Assembly: GCF_000622325.1 (NCBI RefSeq)
Contig: NZ_JASE01000005.1
Span: 3,410,001 to 3,474,000 of the forward strand
DNA from: Sulfitobacter geojensis
GTDB lineage: Bacteria > Pseudomonadota > Alphaproteobacteria > Rhodobacterales > Rhodobacteraceae
Length of the DNA: 64,000 nt
Direction: 5' to 3'
Below, piece after piece: positions 1 through 8,572 of the stretch; positions within the stretch are counted from its first letter, which is position 1, and each line of letters begins with the position of its first letter. Under the pieces are notes generated by a model. It searched no databases. It worked only from the letters and a program-made list of their open reading frames with translations, and was not told the DNA's origin. The translations under genes and the position numbers were made by a program.

Positions 1-853
1 GGGCCACACGGGAATAGAGCAGGACGTAATAATCCGCTGCTGTTTCGCTTTGCAGCACCGCAGCAAAAGTAAAGAACACTTCGGCGATGCCGGATTTGGC
101 GTCCCGTACAAGCGTGAAGGGCAGCGGCTCCTTCGCCTCCAGCGCGGCAATCATCTGGTCCAGCTCAGGATCGGTCGCTTCGCCAAAGCTGCTGCGCAAA
201 ACCGTAAGAGCCTCGTCGTGGCGCTCAAGCTGGGCCAGCACCACAGCATGTGCCATGACACCGCGGCGAGTCTGGCCCGCGGCACCGGCTGCCGCCTCGC
301 CGAAAATCGCCTCTGCGCCCTCAAAGTCCCCGACAGACGCAAGCGCCAAGGCTTTGTGATACATCACAAAACCCTGCATACCGGCCTCTTTGCTCAAAGC
401 GTCAAACGCCACTACGGCCGCGGACACATCCCCCTTGCCCACATGCGCCCAGGCTTTGACCAATCCATCCACCCAGGGACCGATGCCCTCGCTGTCAGAT
501 TCGCGTTCCAGAAGTGTTGTGTATTCTTCGCGCGCCGCCAGATCGGCAGTGATCACCATCCGCGCGACCTGCGATGTCTCGTTCTTTTGCTCAAGCACAC
601 GGGCCAGCGGCACCGCCTGTTCAACCCGCCCGAGCGACAGGTAGGACAACACCGTGCTTTCGATCAGTTCGACGTTATTGCTGTCACGCGCAAGCGCTTC
701 TGCGTAATATCGCGCGGCCTCGCTATAATCCGACTGAACAGCGGCGTGGCGACCCGCCAGATAGGCACCGGCAACAGATTGCGCCTGCGCCTGCGGGACG
801 AAAGCGGCGCTAAGCAGCAGGGCGGCTGCACCGGTAAGGACATTCCTGAACAT
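1..853 (-). CDS. TPR-repeat periplasmic protein, partial (3' end outside window)
   Basis: The minus-strand frame opens with ATG at 853 and runs off the left edge of the window without a stop, giving 284 residues. Residues 1-25 are a signal peptide (basic start, hydrophobic core, cleavage after AQA). The rest is alanine-rich helical repeats of TPR type (for example AARYYAEALARD and MYHKALALASVGDFEGAEAIF), so it is probably an exported scaffold protein. A weak Shine-Dalgarno (AAGAGG) precedes the start. It lies downstream of the ETF-QO gene but is separated from it by a terminator hairpin. No enzymatic motif is visible, and the exact function is unknown. Confidence 0.85.
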   Translation of the reverse strand, partial: MFRNVLTGAAALLLSAAFVPQAQAQSVAGAYLAGRHAAVQSDYSEAARYYAEALARDSNNVELIESTVLSYLSLGRVEQAVPLARVLEQKNETSQVARMVITADLAAREEYTTLLERESDSEGIGPWVDGLVKAWAHVGKGDVSAAVVAFDALSKEAGMQGFVMYHKALALASVGDFEGAEAIFGEAAAGAAGQTRRGVMAHAVVLAQLERHDEALTVLRSSFGEATDPELDQMIAALEAKEPLPFTLVRDAKSGIAEVFFTFAAVLQSETAADYYVLLYSRVA

Positions 854-957
854 AACTCGACTGCCTCTTTTCATTTGAAAACAAAGCTATCAGGTCTGTC
901 TGCAAGCGCAATGGCGGGGCGCAGGACATGACAGTCCTGTGAAGCGGATTTACGCGC

Positions 958-985
958 AAAAAAGGCGGGGACATGCCCCGCCTTT
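958..985 (-). terminator. Rho-independent terminator of the ETF-QO gene
   Basis: A GC-rich inverted repeat (AAAGGCGGGG / CCCCGCCTTT with a 5-base loop) lies about 35 bases past the ETF-QO stop. Read on the minus strand, the stem is followed by a run of six or more T, which fits an intrinsic terminator for that strand. Confidence 0.8.
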
Positions 986-1020
986 CGATCTTGGTCCTGT
1001 GTACCCGTGTCAGGGCCGCA

Positions 1021-2667
1021 TCACATATTGGGATAGTTCGGCCCGTCGCCGCCCTGCGGCGTGGTCCAGACGATGTTCTGGCTGGGGTCTTTGATATCGC
1101 AGGTTTTGCAATGTACGCAGTTCTGGAAATTGATCTGGAACTTCTGCTCTGCCCCTTCACCGACGAATTCGTAAACCCCTGCCGGGCAATAGCGCGCGGA
1201 AGGTCCACCGAACTTGGGCAGGTTCACGTCCACCGGTATAGAGGCATCTTTCAGCGTCAGATGCGCAGGCTGGGTTTCTTCGTGATTGGTAAACGAGAAT
1301 GCGACGTTGGTCAGACGGTCGAAACTGAGTTTGCCATCGGGTTTCGGATAGTCGATGACCTTGTGCTGGGACGCAGGCTCCGTCGATTCAGCGTCGGATT
1401 TACCATGCTTGAGAGTGCCCAGCAAAGAGAACCCGAATGTGTTGCACCACATGTCAAAGCCACCAATCGCCAGACCACCCAACAGGCCATAGCGACCGTT
1501 CAGTGGCGCAACATTACGGACCTTCTTAAGGTCTTTACCAACCGCGCCGGTGCGCAATTCGTCGTCATACCCTTCCAGCACGTCTCCGCTGCGATCTGCT
1601 TTGATTGCCTCGATCGCGGCTTCGGCAGCGGCGATGCCGGATAGCATTGCATTGTGGTTACCCTTGATCCGCGGCAGGTTCACCAGCCCTGCGGAACAGC
1701 CCAGCAAAGCCCCCCCCGGAAAGGCAGATTTCGGGATCGACTGGATCCCACCTTTGGTCACGGCGCGGGCGCCATAGGCCACGCGTTTGCCGCCTTCCAG
1801 CAGCTTGGAAACCATCGGGTGGTGTTTGAAGCGCTGGAATTCCATGTAGGGATAAAGATGCGGGTTCTTATAGTTCAAGTCGACGATCATACCGACGTAA
1901 ACCTGATTATTCTCTAGGTGGTAGATAAAGGTACCGCCGGTGTTCTTGGTGCCCAAAGGCCAGCCCATGGTGTGGGTAACTTCGCCTTCGTTGTGCTTTT
2001 CCGGGTCAATTTCCCAGATCTCTTTCATGCCAAGACCGAATTTTGGCACGTCACAATCGGCATCAAGACTGTATTTCGCGATCACCTGTTTGCTCAGGCT
2101 GCCCCGTACACCTTCGGAAAAGAATACGTATTTGCCGTGCAGCTCCATGCCGGGTTCATAGCCGTCGCCATGGCTACCGTCTGCGTTTTTGCCGAACTCG
2201 CCAGCAACCACGCCTTTGACTTCGCCGTTTTCGCCATAAACGATTTCGGAACAGGCCATGCCCGGGAAAATCTCTACGCCCAGTTCTTCGGCTTGTTCAG
2301 CCATCCAGCGACAAACATTACCCATCGACACGATGTAATTGCCATGGTTGTTCATCAAAGGCGGCATGATAAAGTTAGGCAGGCGGATTTTGCCAGCCTC
2401 GCCAAGCGCATAGAAGTTATCTTCTTTTACGGGCACATTCAGCGGCGCGCCTTTGGCTTTCCAATCCGGAATAAGCTTGTCCAGACCGCAGGGGTCCAAC
2501 ACAGCGCCCGACAGGATATGCGCGCCGACCTCTGACCCTTTTTCAAGGACCACCACGTTGCACTCCGCATCAAGCTGTTTCAGCCGGATCGCCGCGGACA
2601 GACCGGCAGGCCCCGCACCAACGATGACCACATCATATTCCATTGCTTCACGCTCGATCTCGGCCAT
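1021..2667 (-). CDS. etfD: Electron transfer flavoprotein-ubiquinone oxidoreductase
   Basis: This 548-residue protein passes electrons from reduced ETF (fatty-acid, amino-acid and dimethylglycine dehydrogenases) to the ubiquinone pool at the inner membrane. Seen in sequence: FAD Rossmann motif GAGPAG at residues 17-22, and a C-terminal [4Fe-4S] site with Cys494, Cys517, Cys520 and Cys523 (CPAG then CVHCKTC), the canonical ETF-QO arrangement. Length matches the family. AAAGGAA upstream supports the ATG at 2667; a second Met at codon 9 is possible. It should serve the acyl-CoA dehydrogenase encoded at 13057-14769. Confidence 0.96.
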   Translation of the reverse strand: MAEIEREAMEYDVVIVGAGPAGLSAAIRLKQLDAECNVVVLEKGSEVGAHILSGAVLDPCGLDKLIPDWKAKGAPLNVPVKEDNFYALGEAGKIRLPNFIMPPLMNNHGNYIVSMGNVCRWMAEQAEELGVEIFPGMACSEIVYGENGEVKGVVAGEFGKNADGSHGDGYEPGMELHGKYVFFSEGVRGSLSKQVIAKYSLDADCDVPKFGLGMKEIWEIDPEKHNEGEVTHTMGWPLGTKNTGGTFIYHLENNQVYVGMIVDLNYKNPHLYPYMEFQRFKHHPMVSKLLEGGKRVAYGARAVTKGGIQSIPKSAFPGGALLGCSAGLVNLPRIKGNHNAMLSGIAAAEAAIEAIKADRSGDVLEGYDDELRTGAVGKDLKKVRNVAPLNGRYGLLGGLAIGGFDMWCNTFGFSLLGTLKHGKSDAESTEPASQHKVIDYPKPDGKLSFDRLTNVAFSFTNHEETQPAHLTLKDASIPVDVNLPKFGGPSARYCPAGVYEFVGEGAEQKFQINFQNCVHCKTCDIKDPSQNIVWTTPQGGDGPNYPNM

Positions 2668-2796
2668 GGCTCGGGTTCCTTTCGGCTAAACAGTTTGGAA
2701 TTCGCTAAACCACACAGGGGGTCAATGCAATCGGGACGACGCGTAAAATCGATGCTGTTGCCGGCATAAGGCAGGCGTTTTGCTGCTTTTTGCGCC

Positions 2797-3252
2797 CTAT
2801 CGCTGTGGTGAGTCGCCCATCAGATACCGCGGCCCATTGCCATTTTGCGCCGCGCGATCCTTGGGATTGTAAAGCGCGCAGACATCCAAGCTCAGACACC
2901 CGCAGCCGATGCAACCGTCAAGGTTGTCACGCAGATTGGTCAAAGTCGTGATACGCGCATTAAGTGCCTCGCGAAACCCTTCGCTGATCCTGACCCAATC
3001 AGCCTTGGTCGGCGCGCACCCGTGCGGCAGCTGATCCAGCTGCGCCTTGATTTGCGGCAAAGTGAAACCGAATTGCTGGGCGATCATCACGAAACTCAAC
3101 CGGCGCAAATCCGCGCGTTCAAACCGCCTTTGCCCGCCTGCATTGCGCCAGGGCCTGATCAAACCCTGAGCTTCGTAATACCGTATTGCGGACACCGCGA
3201 GGCCCGTGCGCGTCGCTAGTGCGCCAATCGACAACCCGTCCTTAACCGCCAT
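2797..3252 (-). CDS. soxR: Redox-sensitive MerR-family activator SoxR
   Basis: This is a 151-residue cytoplasmic transcription activator. Residues 5-75 form the MerR winged helix-turn-helix (IGALATRTGL, IRYYEAQGLI). A dimerisation helix follows, then the [2Fe-2S] binding loop CIGCGCLSLDVC with Cys114, 117, 119 and 125, the same spacing as in classical SoxR. In the known family, oxidation of this cluster by redox-cycling compounds or superoxide switches on the target promoter. It is transcribed divergently from a VOC-family gene, whose promoter region carries a SoxR-like site. No soxS gene is nearby, as expected outside enterics. Confidence 0.95.
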   Translation of the reverse strand: MAVKDGLSIGALATRTGLAVSAIRYYEAQGLIRPWRNAGGQRRFERADLRRLSFVMIAQQFGFTLPQIKAQLDQLPHGCAPTKADWVRISEGFREALNARITTLTNLRDNLDGCIGCGCLSLDVCALYNPKDRAAQNGNGPRYLMGDSPQR

Positions 3253-3272
3253 AATTCCTCACAAAATTTATC

Positions 3273-3303
3273 TTGACTTAAAGTTAGGTTTAGAAATTAC
3301 AAC
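3273..3303 (+). promoter_or_regulatory. SoxR-type promoter/operator for the VOC gene
   Basis: TTGACT at 3273-3278 and TACAAC at 3298-3303 are separated by 19 bases. That over-long spacing is typical of MerR-family activated promoters. The spacer contains an imperfect dyad (CTTAAA / TTTAGA) that resembles SoxR boxes. It lies between soxR and the VOC gene, so soxR autoregulation is also possible. Confidence 0.6.
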
Positions 3304-3340
3304 AGATATATCGAAACCACAATACCCAAGGAGAACCCCA

Positions 3341-3721
3341 ATGAAAGCCATTCTGGAACACGCAAATTTCACCGTCACCGACCCGCAGGCCACCGCCCGC
3401 TGGATGGAGCAGCTTTTTGGCTGGCACATCCGCTGGCAGGGGGATGCCATGGCGGGCGGTCATACCGTGCACGTTGGCAGCGACAGTCAATACGTCGCCC
3501 TTTATACCCCCGGAAAAGACGTCGTTGCCAAAACCATGAGTTACAGCCAGGTCGGCTGTCTCAACCATATCGCTGTGATTGTTGACGACCTTGACGCCAT
3601 GGAAAAGGCCGTCATCGCGCAGGGGTTCAAGACCAGCAACCACGCTGACTACGAACCCGGGCGCCGTTTCTATTTTCACGATACGAACGGTGTCGAATTC
3701 GAAGTTGTACAATACGATTGA
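3341..3721 (+). CDS. VOC (glyoxalase/bleomycin-resistance) family protein
   Basis: This 126-residue protein has one vicinal-oxygen-chelate fold: two beta-alpha-beta-beta-beta halves, starting with EHANFTVTD (residue 6 on) and NHIAVIVDDLD, and ending GVEFEVVQYD. The ATG at 3341 was chosen because AAGGAG sits 9-10 bases upstream; longer readings start inside the promoter. Members of this superfamily are metal-dependent lyases, dioxygenases or drug-binding proteins, and the substrate here is unknown. Its position opposite soxR, with a 19-base-spacer promoter, suggests induction by redox-active compounds and a role in detoxifying them. Confidence 0.85.
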   Translation: MKAILEHANFTVTDPQATARWMEQLFGWHIRWQGDAMAGGHTVHVGSDSQYVALYTPGKDVVAKTMSYSQVGCLNHIAVIVDDLDAMEKAVIAQGFKTSNHADYEPGRRFYFHDTNGVEFEVVQYD

Positions 3722-3773
3722 CGGCCCAAGCCCGCGCATCCCTGCGATGGGCCTTGCATTTCCACACCACTTT

Positions 3774-3801
3774 GGGTCAGGTAATCAACGACCTGACCCT
3801 T
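3774..3801 (+). terminator. Stem-loop terminator after the VOC gene
   Basis: A perfect 9-base inverted repeat (GGGTCAGGT / ACCTGACCC) with an 8-base loop is followed by TTT. It lies between the VOC gene and greA. The T run is short, so termination strength is uncertain. Confidence 0.55.
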
Positions 3802-3859
3802 TAACGGCTGCTCACCCGCAAACCAGCGGTGCGCGGCCCTCTGTACGTGGACAACCGCC

Positions 3860-4330
3860 ATGGAAAAGATCCCTATGACCCGCGCAGGGCATACCGCCCT
3901 CGAGACGGAACTGAAGCACCTGAAAACCGTAGAACGGCCTGCCATCATCAAGGCAATCGCCGAAGCGCGCGAACATGGCGACCTGTCCGAAAACGCTGAA
4001 TATCATTCTGCCAAGGAAAAACAGTCGTTTATCGAGGGCCGCGTCAAGGAACTGGAAGGCGCGATTTCACTGGCCGATGTGATTGACCCTGCCAAGCTTT
4101 CTGGTGCGATCAAATTCGGTGCGCTTGTGACATTGGTGGATGAAGACACGGACGAAGAAAAAACCTATCAGATCGTTGGCGAATACGAAGCAAAGATCGA
4201 AGACGGGTTGTTGAACATCAAATCCCCCATCGCCCGCGCCCTGATCGGCAAAGAAGAAGGCGACAGCGTCGAAGTGCGCACCCCCGGGGGCGTCAGATCA
4301 TATGAGGTACTCAAGATCGTCTATGCCTAA
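3860..4330 (+). CDS. greA: Transcription elongation factor GreA
   Basis: This 156-residue protein is the normal length for GreA. The N-terminal half (about 1-75) is the coiled-coil finger that enters the RNA polymerase secondary channel; the conserved acidic tip is visible as [11 protein letters not shown] with Asp41 and Glu44. The C-terminal half is the FKBP-like globular domain ([14 protein letters not shown]). It stimulates cleavage of backtracked transcripts and so rescues stalled polymerase. The ATG at 3860 gives the family-typical start MEKIPMT. The next gene begins 15 bases after the stop and may be cotranscribed. Confidence 0.97.
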   Translation: MEKIPMTRAGHTALETELKHLKTVERPAIIKAIAEAREHGDLSENAEYHSAKEKQSFIEGRVKELEGAISLADVIDPAKLSGAIKFGALVTLVDEDTDEEKTYQIVGEYEAKIEDGLLNIKSPIARALIGKEEGDSVEVRTPGGVRSYEVLKIVYA

Positions 4331-4344
4331 ACTGGACCGCACAG

Positions 4345-5421
4345 ATGACTGACACAGCCCAGACTGATCCGGCACCGGATGCGGCCGAACCTGCGCAAGC
4401 CGCCACCGTTAAGGTGACGGGCATTTCCGCGCGGCCTACCGCGTTGGGCATCTATGACAAACCACGCCCGGACACGATCACTTCGATCGAGGTGATTGCC
4501 CTTGCGCTCAGCGGTGTCTGGTTGCTCGGGGCTGCGTTCTTTTTTCTGATCGTACGCGAGGAAGGCACCTCTGAAGACGGGGCGCAAAGCCTGCGTTTCC
4601 TGATGACCATGCTGGCGATCTTTATGCCCGTGGCAATGATCTGGGTCGCCGCGACTGCAGCCAAGGCAAGCCGCGTCATGCGCGAGGAAAGCCAGCGTTT
4701 GCAGGCCTCTATCGACGCGATCCGCCAAGCTTACATCGCGCAACAGCAGGGCCACCACATGCGCACGGAACCGTCCGTGACCCGCAAGCTGGATGAAATC
4801 GCCGCCGCTGCGCGCAAGACGGAAACGGCCCTTGCCACATTCCAATCCCGCCGCGATGAATCAGGTCGCCCCAAGGCGCAGCCAGCAGCAGTGCAAGGTG
4901 ACGACCAGCCCGTATTGGAACTGGGCACGCAGGCCATCGACATGGCCCCCTTGTTGTCCAACGACGATTTTGTACGCGCGCTGAATTTCCCCGAAACCGC
5001 CGAAGATGAAGTCGGGTTTGCATCACTACGCCGTGCGTTGAAAGACCGGTCAACGTCGCAGCTGGTGCAGGCCTCGCAGGACGTGCTGACGCTGATGAGT
5101 CAGGACGGGATTTACATGGATGATCTACGCCCTGATCGTGCCCGCCCCGAAGTCTGGCGGCATTTTGCACAAGGAAGTCGTGGCCGCGCCATCGCCCCGC
5201 TTGGCGGGATTCGCGACCGGTCATCCCTTGCGTTAACCAACGCGCGGATGAAACAGGATCCGATTTTTCGCGACGCCGCTCACCATTTTTTGCGCCGTTT
5301 TGACCAGACTTTTGCGGAATTCGAAAAAGGCGCATCTGACAGTGAGATTTCCGCACTTTCCGACACCCGCACAGCCCGCGCATTCATGTTGTTGGGGCGC
5401 TGTGCCGGCACATTCGACTAA
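4345..5421 (+). CDS. Conserved membrane protein of unknown function
   Basis: This 358-residue protein was not matched to a named family. Seen: a disordered Asp/Ala/Pro-rich N-terminus (1-45), two transmembrane helices at about 49-70 and 84-105 separated by a short acidic loop, then a helical, probably coiled-coil stretch (about 108-165) and a cytoplasmic domain of about 180 residues rich in Arg and Asp. Topology suggests a hairpin anchor with a large cytoplasmic tail. It starts 15 bases after greA, so the two may form a transcription unit, but that gives no firm clue to its role. Its 3' end converges on moeA. Confidence 0.75.
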   Translation: MTDTAQTDPAPDAAEPAQAATVKVTGISARPTALGIYDKPRPDTITSIEVIALALSGVWLLGAAFFFLIVREEGTSEDGAQSLRFLMTMLAIFMPVAMIWVAATAAKASRVMREESQRLQASIDAIRQAYIAQQQGHHMRTEPSVTRKLDEIAAAARKTETALATFQSRRDESGRPKAQPAAVQGDDQPVLELGTQAIDMAPLLSNDDFVRALNFPETAEDEVGFASLRRALKDRSTSQLVQASQDVLTLMSQDGIYMDDLRPDRARPEVWRHFAQGSRGRAIAPLGGIRDRSSLALTNARMKQDPIFRDAAHHFLRRFDQTFAEFEKGASDSEISALSDTRTARAFMLLGRCAGTFD

Positions 5422-5424
5422 CCG

Positions 5425-7485
5425 TTACAGCCCGAAACTGCTGTAGGGAATATAGCGCACAAGCGCGCCTTCCTTGACTGTCGCCGCGGGCTCCGGCAAT
5501 TCCACCAGACCTTCAGCCCATGACGACCCGCTGATCCGCCCCGACCCTTCCGAGGCAAAGACTTCGGCGCGTCCGTCACGCAGGCGTGCGCGCAAGTACT
5601 CGCGCCGTCCCGCTTTTTTCGTTTTCGTAAAGGCCGCAGGCACGTCGAATCCTTGCGGCTCAGACCACGATGCCCCCGCCAACACGTCCATCGCCGGACG
5701 CGCAAAGACCAATGCGCAAACCAGCGCTGCAACGGGGTTTCCGGGCAACCCAAAGACCGGCACACCCTGCCACATCCCTAATGCCAGCGGCCTGCCCGGT
5801 TTGATCGCGATCCGCCAAAGCGCCATTGCGCCCGCCTCTTCCAGCAGGGCGGACATGTGATCCTCGTCACCTGCCGACGCCCCGCCACTGGTCAGAATCA
5901 CATCCACCTTGCCACTCGCCGCGTCCAACCGCGCGCGCAATGCCGCGCGATCATCCGGTGCGCGCCCCAAATCAATGCAGGTATGTCCAAACGCGCTGAC
6001 GACCCCTGAAAGCATGGGCCGGTTCGCATCATGGATCTGCCCGGCGACGGCTGTTTCACCTGCCTCGACCAATTCATCGCCAGTGGACAAAATGCCGACC
6101 CGCAAGGGTTTGCGCAATTGAATGTCACGCGTGCCCGTCGCGGCCATCAGCGCCAGATCTGCAGGCGTAATGCGTCGTCCGGCGGCAAGAATATCCTGCC
6201 CCTCGATCACGTCCTCGCCCGCTTGGCGGGTGTTTGCGCCGGCCTTGACTGGACCCGAAAACCGGATCGCCCCCTCAGCAACACGCACGTCTTCCTGCAA
6301 CACGACCGTGTCCACGCCAGTCGGCAATGCGGCCCCTGTAAGGACCCGCACCGCCTGCCCGCTCATCACCTGCCCCGGCGCATCGCCGGCGGCGGCCCGT
6401 CCGGTTGCCAGCGGCAAAACATGGGGCCCCGCATCGCGCCCGCCGGCAAAGCCGTAGCCGTCAACAGCCGTATTCGGCAGCGGAGGATTTGAACGTCGCG
6501 CCCTTACCGGTTCCGCCAGAATGCGCCCCAACGCCTGCGTTGCGGGCAGCGTTTCGATGCCGGTAACGGCCGTTAGGCGATCCTTCAGCAGATCAAGCGC
6601 CTCATCCACCGGCGTCCAATGCACCCCCGCAGGCAGCGCAAAACAATCGTTGCGCAGTGGCGGGGTGCTTAACTCCGCTTCGAAACCAAGACCGAAAATC
6701 CAGCCCTCTTCGGGGGCGTCTACGTCTAGCATGGTGGCAAGCCGGTCCACTTCAAGAGACGCGATTTGCCGTGCAACTTCTGCCACTTGCCACGCGTCCT
6801 TTACCTGCCCATCGGGGGCCGGACCGACGGTAAGCGATGGCCATATTTCTATAAAGCTAAACTGCGCTTTAGGGGCCTGAAACGGCCAGACCGCCACATC
6901 GAATTGCCGTCTAAGCCGGGTCAGGACCGCAAGCCCCGTCATTATTTGCCCGCCGACAGCACCTGCTCCGCCCATCTGCCAACAGGTAAATGCCCCCTTG
7001 GCCAAAGCTTCGCATTGCCGTTTTTCTGCAAAGGGGTTGGCGTATCCATCTTTTCGGCGGCTTAGCCCCTTAATGTCGCGTGCCAAACCGTTAAACCAGA
7101 ACGGGCCCTTGCCATCGCCCAGTTGAAGATTGATCGCGCCAGCCAGATCAAAACGGTTGTTCTGTTTGGGGTTATCCTCGACCCGTTCTGCCAACCAATC
7201 CCACAGCGCGAGCGGATCATGGGAACCGGTCAGAGCCTCGGCAAAACCGGCCGGATACCCAAATGGAAAATCAAACCCTGCTAACACCCGCCGGCCCGCG
7301 GCCTGCTCTGCCGCAAACAATGCGCACAGCCATTCTTCGGCCACCTGCCGGTTGCGCAAATAAACAGGGGCGTCAGCCGTACCTCCCCGGTTTACGGCCG
7401 CCCAGATCGCGTCCTTGCGCGGGCGCGCGCCGGTGTCATTGCCGCTCGACCAATCAACCGCAACGATGGTGTCAAACCCTAACAC
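5425..7485 (-). CDS. moeA: MoeA molybdopterin molybdotransferase with extra N-terminal domain
   Basis: This 686-residue protein is much longer than usual MoeA (about 400). From residue 285 on it is MoeA/gephyrin-E-like: PNTAVDGYGF, an STGDEL element, TSGGASAGDED and GLPGNPVAAL. That part inserts molybdate into adenylylated molybdopterin. Residues 1-280 are a separate domain with AVDWSSG at its start and FDFPFG near residue 71; acidic residues on strand ends suggest an RNase H-like, DUF429-type fold, but its function is unknown. The GTG start at 7485 is supported by GGAGG 8 bases upstream. It overlaps mobB by 7 bases and is last in the fdhD-mobA-mobB-moeA operon. Confidence 0.9.
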   Translation of the reverse strand: MLGFDTIVAVDWSSGNDTGARPRKDAIWAAVNRGGTADAPVYLRNRQVAEEWLCALFAAEQAAGRRVLAGFDFPFGYPAGFAEALTGSHDPLALWDWLAERVEDNPKQNNRFDLAGAINLQLGDGKGPFWFNGLARDIKGLSRRKDGYANPFAEKRQCEALAKGAFTCWQMGGAGAVGGQIMTGLAVLTRLRRQFDVAVWPFQAPKAQFSFIEIWPSLTVGPAPDGQVKDAWQVAEVARQIASLEVDRLATMLDVDAPEEGWIFGLGFEAELSTPPLRNDCFALPAGVHWTPVDEALDLLKDRLTAVTGIETLPATQALGRILAEPVRARRSNPPLPNTAVDGYGFAGGRDAGPHVLPLATGRAAAGDAPGQVMSGQAVRVLTGAALPTGVDTVVLQEDVRVAEGAIRFSGPVKAGANTRQAGEDVIEGQDILAAGRRITPADLALMAATGTRDIQLRKPLRVGILSTGDELVEAGETAVAGQIHDANRPMLSGVVSAFGHTCIDLGRAPDDRAALRARLDAASGKVDVILTSGGASAGDEDHMSALLEEAGAMALWRIAIKPGRPLALGMWQGVPVFGLPGNPVAALVCALVFARPAMDVLAGASWSEPQGFDVPAAFTKTKKAGRREYLRARLRDGRAEVFASEGSGRISGSSWAEGLVELPEPAATVKEGALVRYIPYSSFGL

Positions 7486-7973
7486 AGGCCCACCTCCGTC
7501 AGGATGAAGTCAGCGATTTTAACCGTGTCGTTCAAGTCAAAACTGGGGATCTCCAGATCAAGCGGAGTGTCGGTGGCGATCGCGCGGATGGTCGGGTCAT
7601 CCGGCGCAATCAGGGGATTCCCCGTGACGCTACGGTGCGCTTCGATTTTGGGGTGGCCGTCGCGTTTGTACCCCTCCACCAACACCAGATCGACAGGCCC
7701 CAGCCGCGTCAACAAATCGGCCAATGTCGGCTCTTGCGCGTCGCGCAGCTCGTGCATCAGGGCAAACCGGTTGCGCGATGCCAGCAGCACCTCAGTGGCC
7801 CCTGCAACGCGGTGGCGAAAACTGTCCTTGCCCGCGTGATCGACGTCAAAGGAATGGTGCGCGTGTTTGACTGTCGAAACCGTCAGGCCGCGCCCCGTGA
7901 TGTCGGTGACCAGACGCTCCATCAATCCGGTTTTGCCTGCGTTTTTCCAGCCGACGACCCCATAAAGCTTCAT
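7479..7973 (-). CDS. mobB: Molybdopterin-guanine dinucleotide biosynthesis adaptor MobB
   Basis: This 164-residue P-loop GTPase has Walker A GWKNAGKT at residues 8-15, the conserved STVKHAHH segment, and DLVLVEGYKRDGHPKIE. MobB is thought to help MobA or deliver the finished guanine-dinucleotide cofactor to DMSO-reductase-family enzymes. Its start overlaps the mobA stop by four bases (ATGA), and its own end overlaps moeA, so translation is probably coupled along the operon. Confidence 0.94.
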   Translation of the reverse strand: MKLYGVVGWKNAGKTGLMERLVTDITGRGLTVSTVKHAHHSFDVDHAGKDSFRHRVAGATEVLLASRNRFALMHELRDAQEPTLADLLTRLGPVDLVLVEGYKRDGHPKIEAHRSVTGNPLIAPDDPTIRAIATDTPLDLEIPSFDLNDTVKIADFILTEVGLC

Positions 7974-8572
7974 AACATTGCCTCTGCCTGCGCCAGATCT
8001 TCAGGTGTATTGACGTTAAAAAACGCCTGTTCTTGCGGAAACAGCGCTTCGCGTCCGCCATGTTGTTCGGTCCACAAAACCACCTTACGCAATCCGCCGT
8101 TCAACGCTGTGCGCAGATCGTCGCGCAGCGCCACCGGCCAAAGCCCAAACGTCGGATGCCGCGCCGTGCCGCGTTTGGCATCGGGGGTGGCCGCCAGAAC
8201 CAAGGGATGCGCCATGCCTTCGCTGCGCAGCAAGAGCTGGGGCACCAGATCGCAGGGGAAAAACGGCGTATCAGCGGCGGCTGTCACAATCGTGTCGCCG
8301 CCCTGCGCTGCCGCCCAATCCAGACCGGCCAGCACCCCCGCCAAAGGTCCGACAAACCCCGCAATGGAATCAGCCAGAACCGGCAGGCGAAGGGATGAAA
8401 ACCGCGCAGGGTCCCCGTTGGCATTCAACGCCACTTCCGCCACTTGTGGCTCAAGCCGCTCAATTACGTGATCCAGCAAGGTTTGCCCCCCAAGGCGCAG
8501 CAACCCCTTGTCGCCGCCGCCCATACGCATCGCCTGTCCGCCCGCCAGAATCACACCGAGGGGCTGTTTCAT
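7970..8572 (-). CDS. mobA: Molybdenum cofactor guanylyltransferase MobA
   Basis: This 200-residue nucleotidyltransferase joins GMP to molybdopterin to form the MGD cofactor. The N-terminal GTP-binding signature reads LAGGQAMRMGGGDKG (residues 9-23), with the Lys expected in the family; AADTPFFP is the metal-binding Asp segment. Length and motifs are standard. It overlaps fdhD upstream and mobB downstream with ATGA junctions. The bis-MGD cofactor it makes would suit a formate dehydrogenase, in line with neighbouring fdhD; no such enzyme gene is in the window. Confidence 0.95.
   Translation of the reverse strand: MKQPLGVILAGGQAMRMGGGDKGLLRLGGQTLLDHVIERLEPQVAEVALNANGDPARFSSLRLPVLADSIAGFVGPLAGVLAGLDWAAAQGGDTIVTAAADTPFFPCDLVPQLLLRSEGMAHPLVLAATPDAKRGTARHPTFGLWPVALRDDLRTALNGGLRKVVLWTEQHGGREALFPQEQAFFNVNTPEDLAQAEAML

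Noticed and set aside
7263-8471. Open frame of about 400 codons on the plus strand across moeA, mobB and mobA
   Set aside because: It spans three genuine genes on the other strand and has no start signal or motif.
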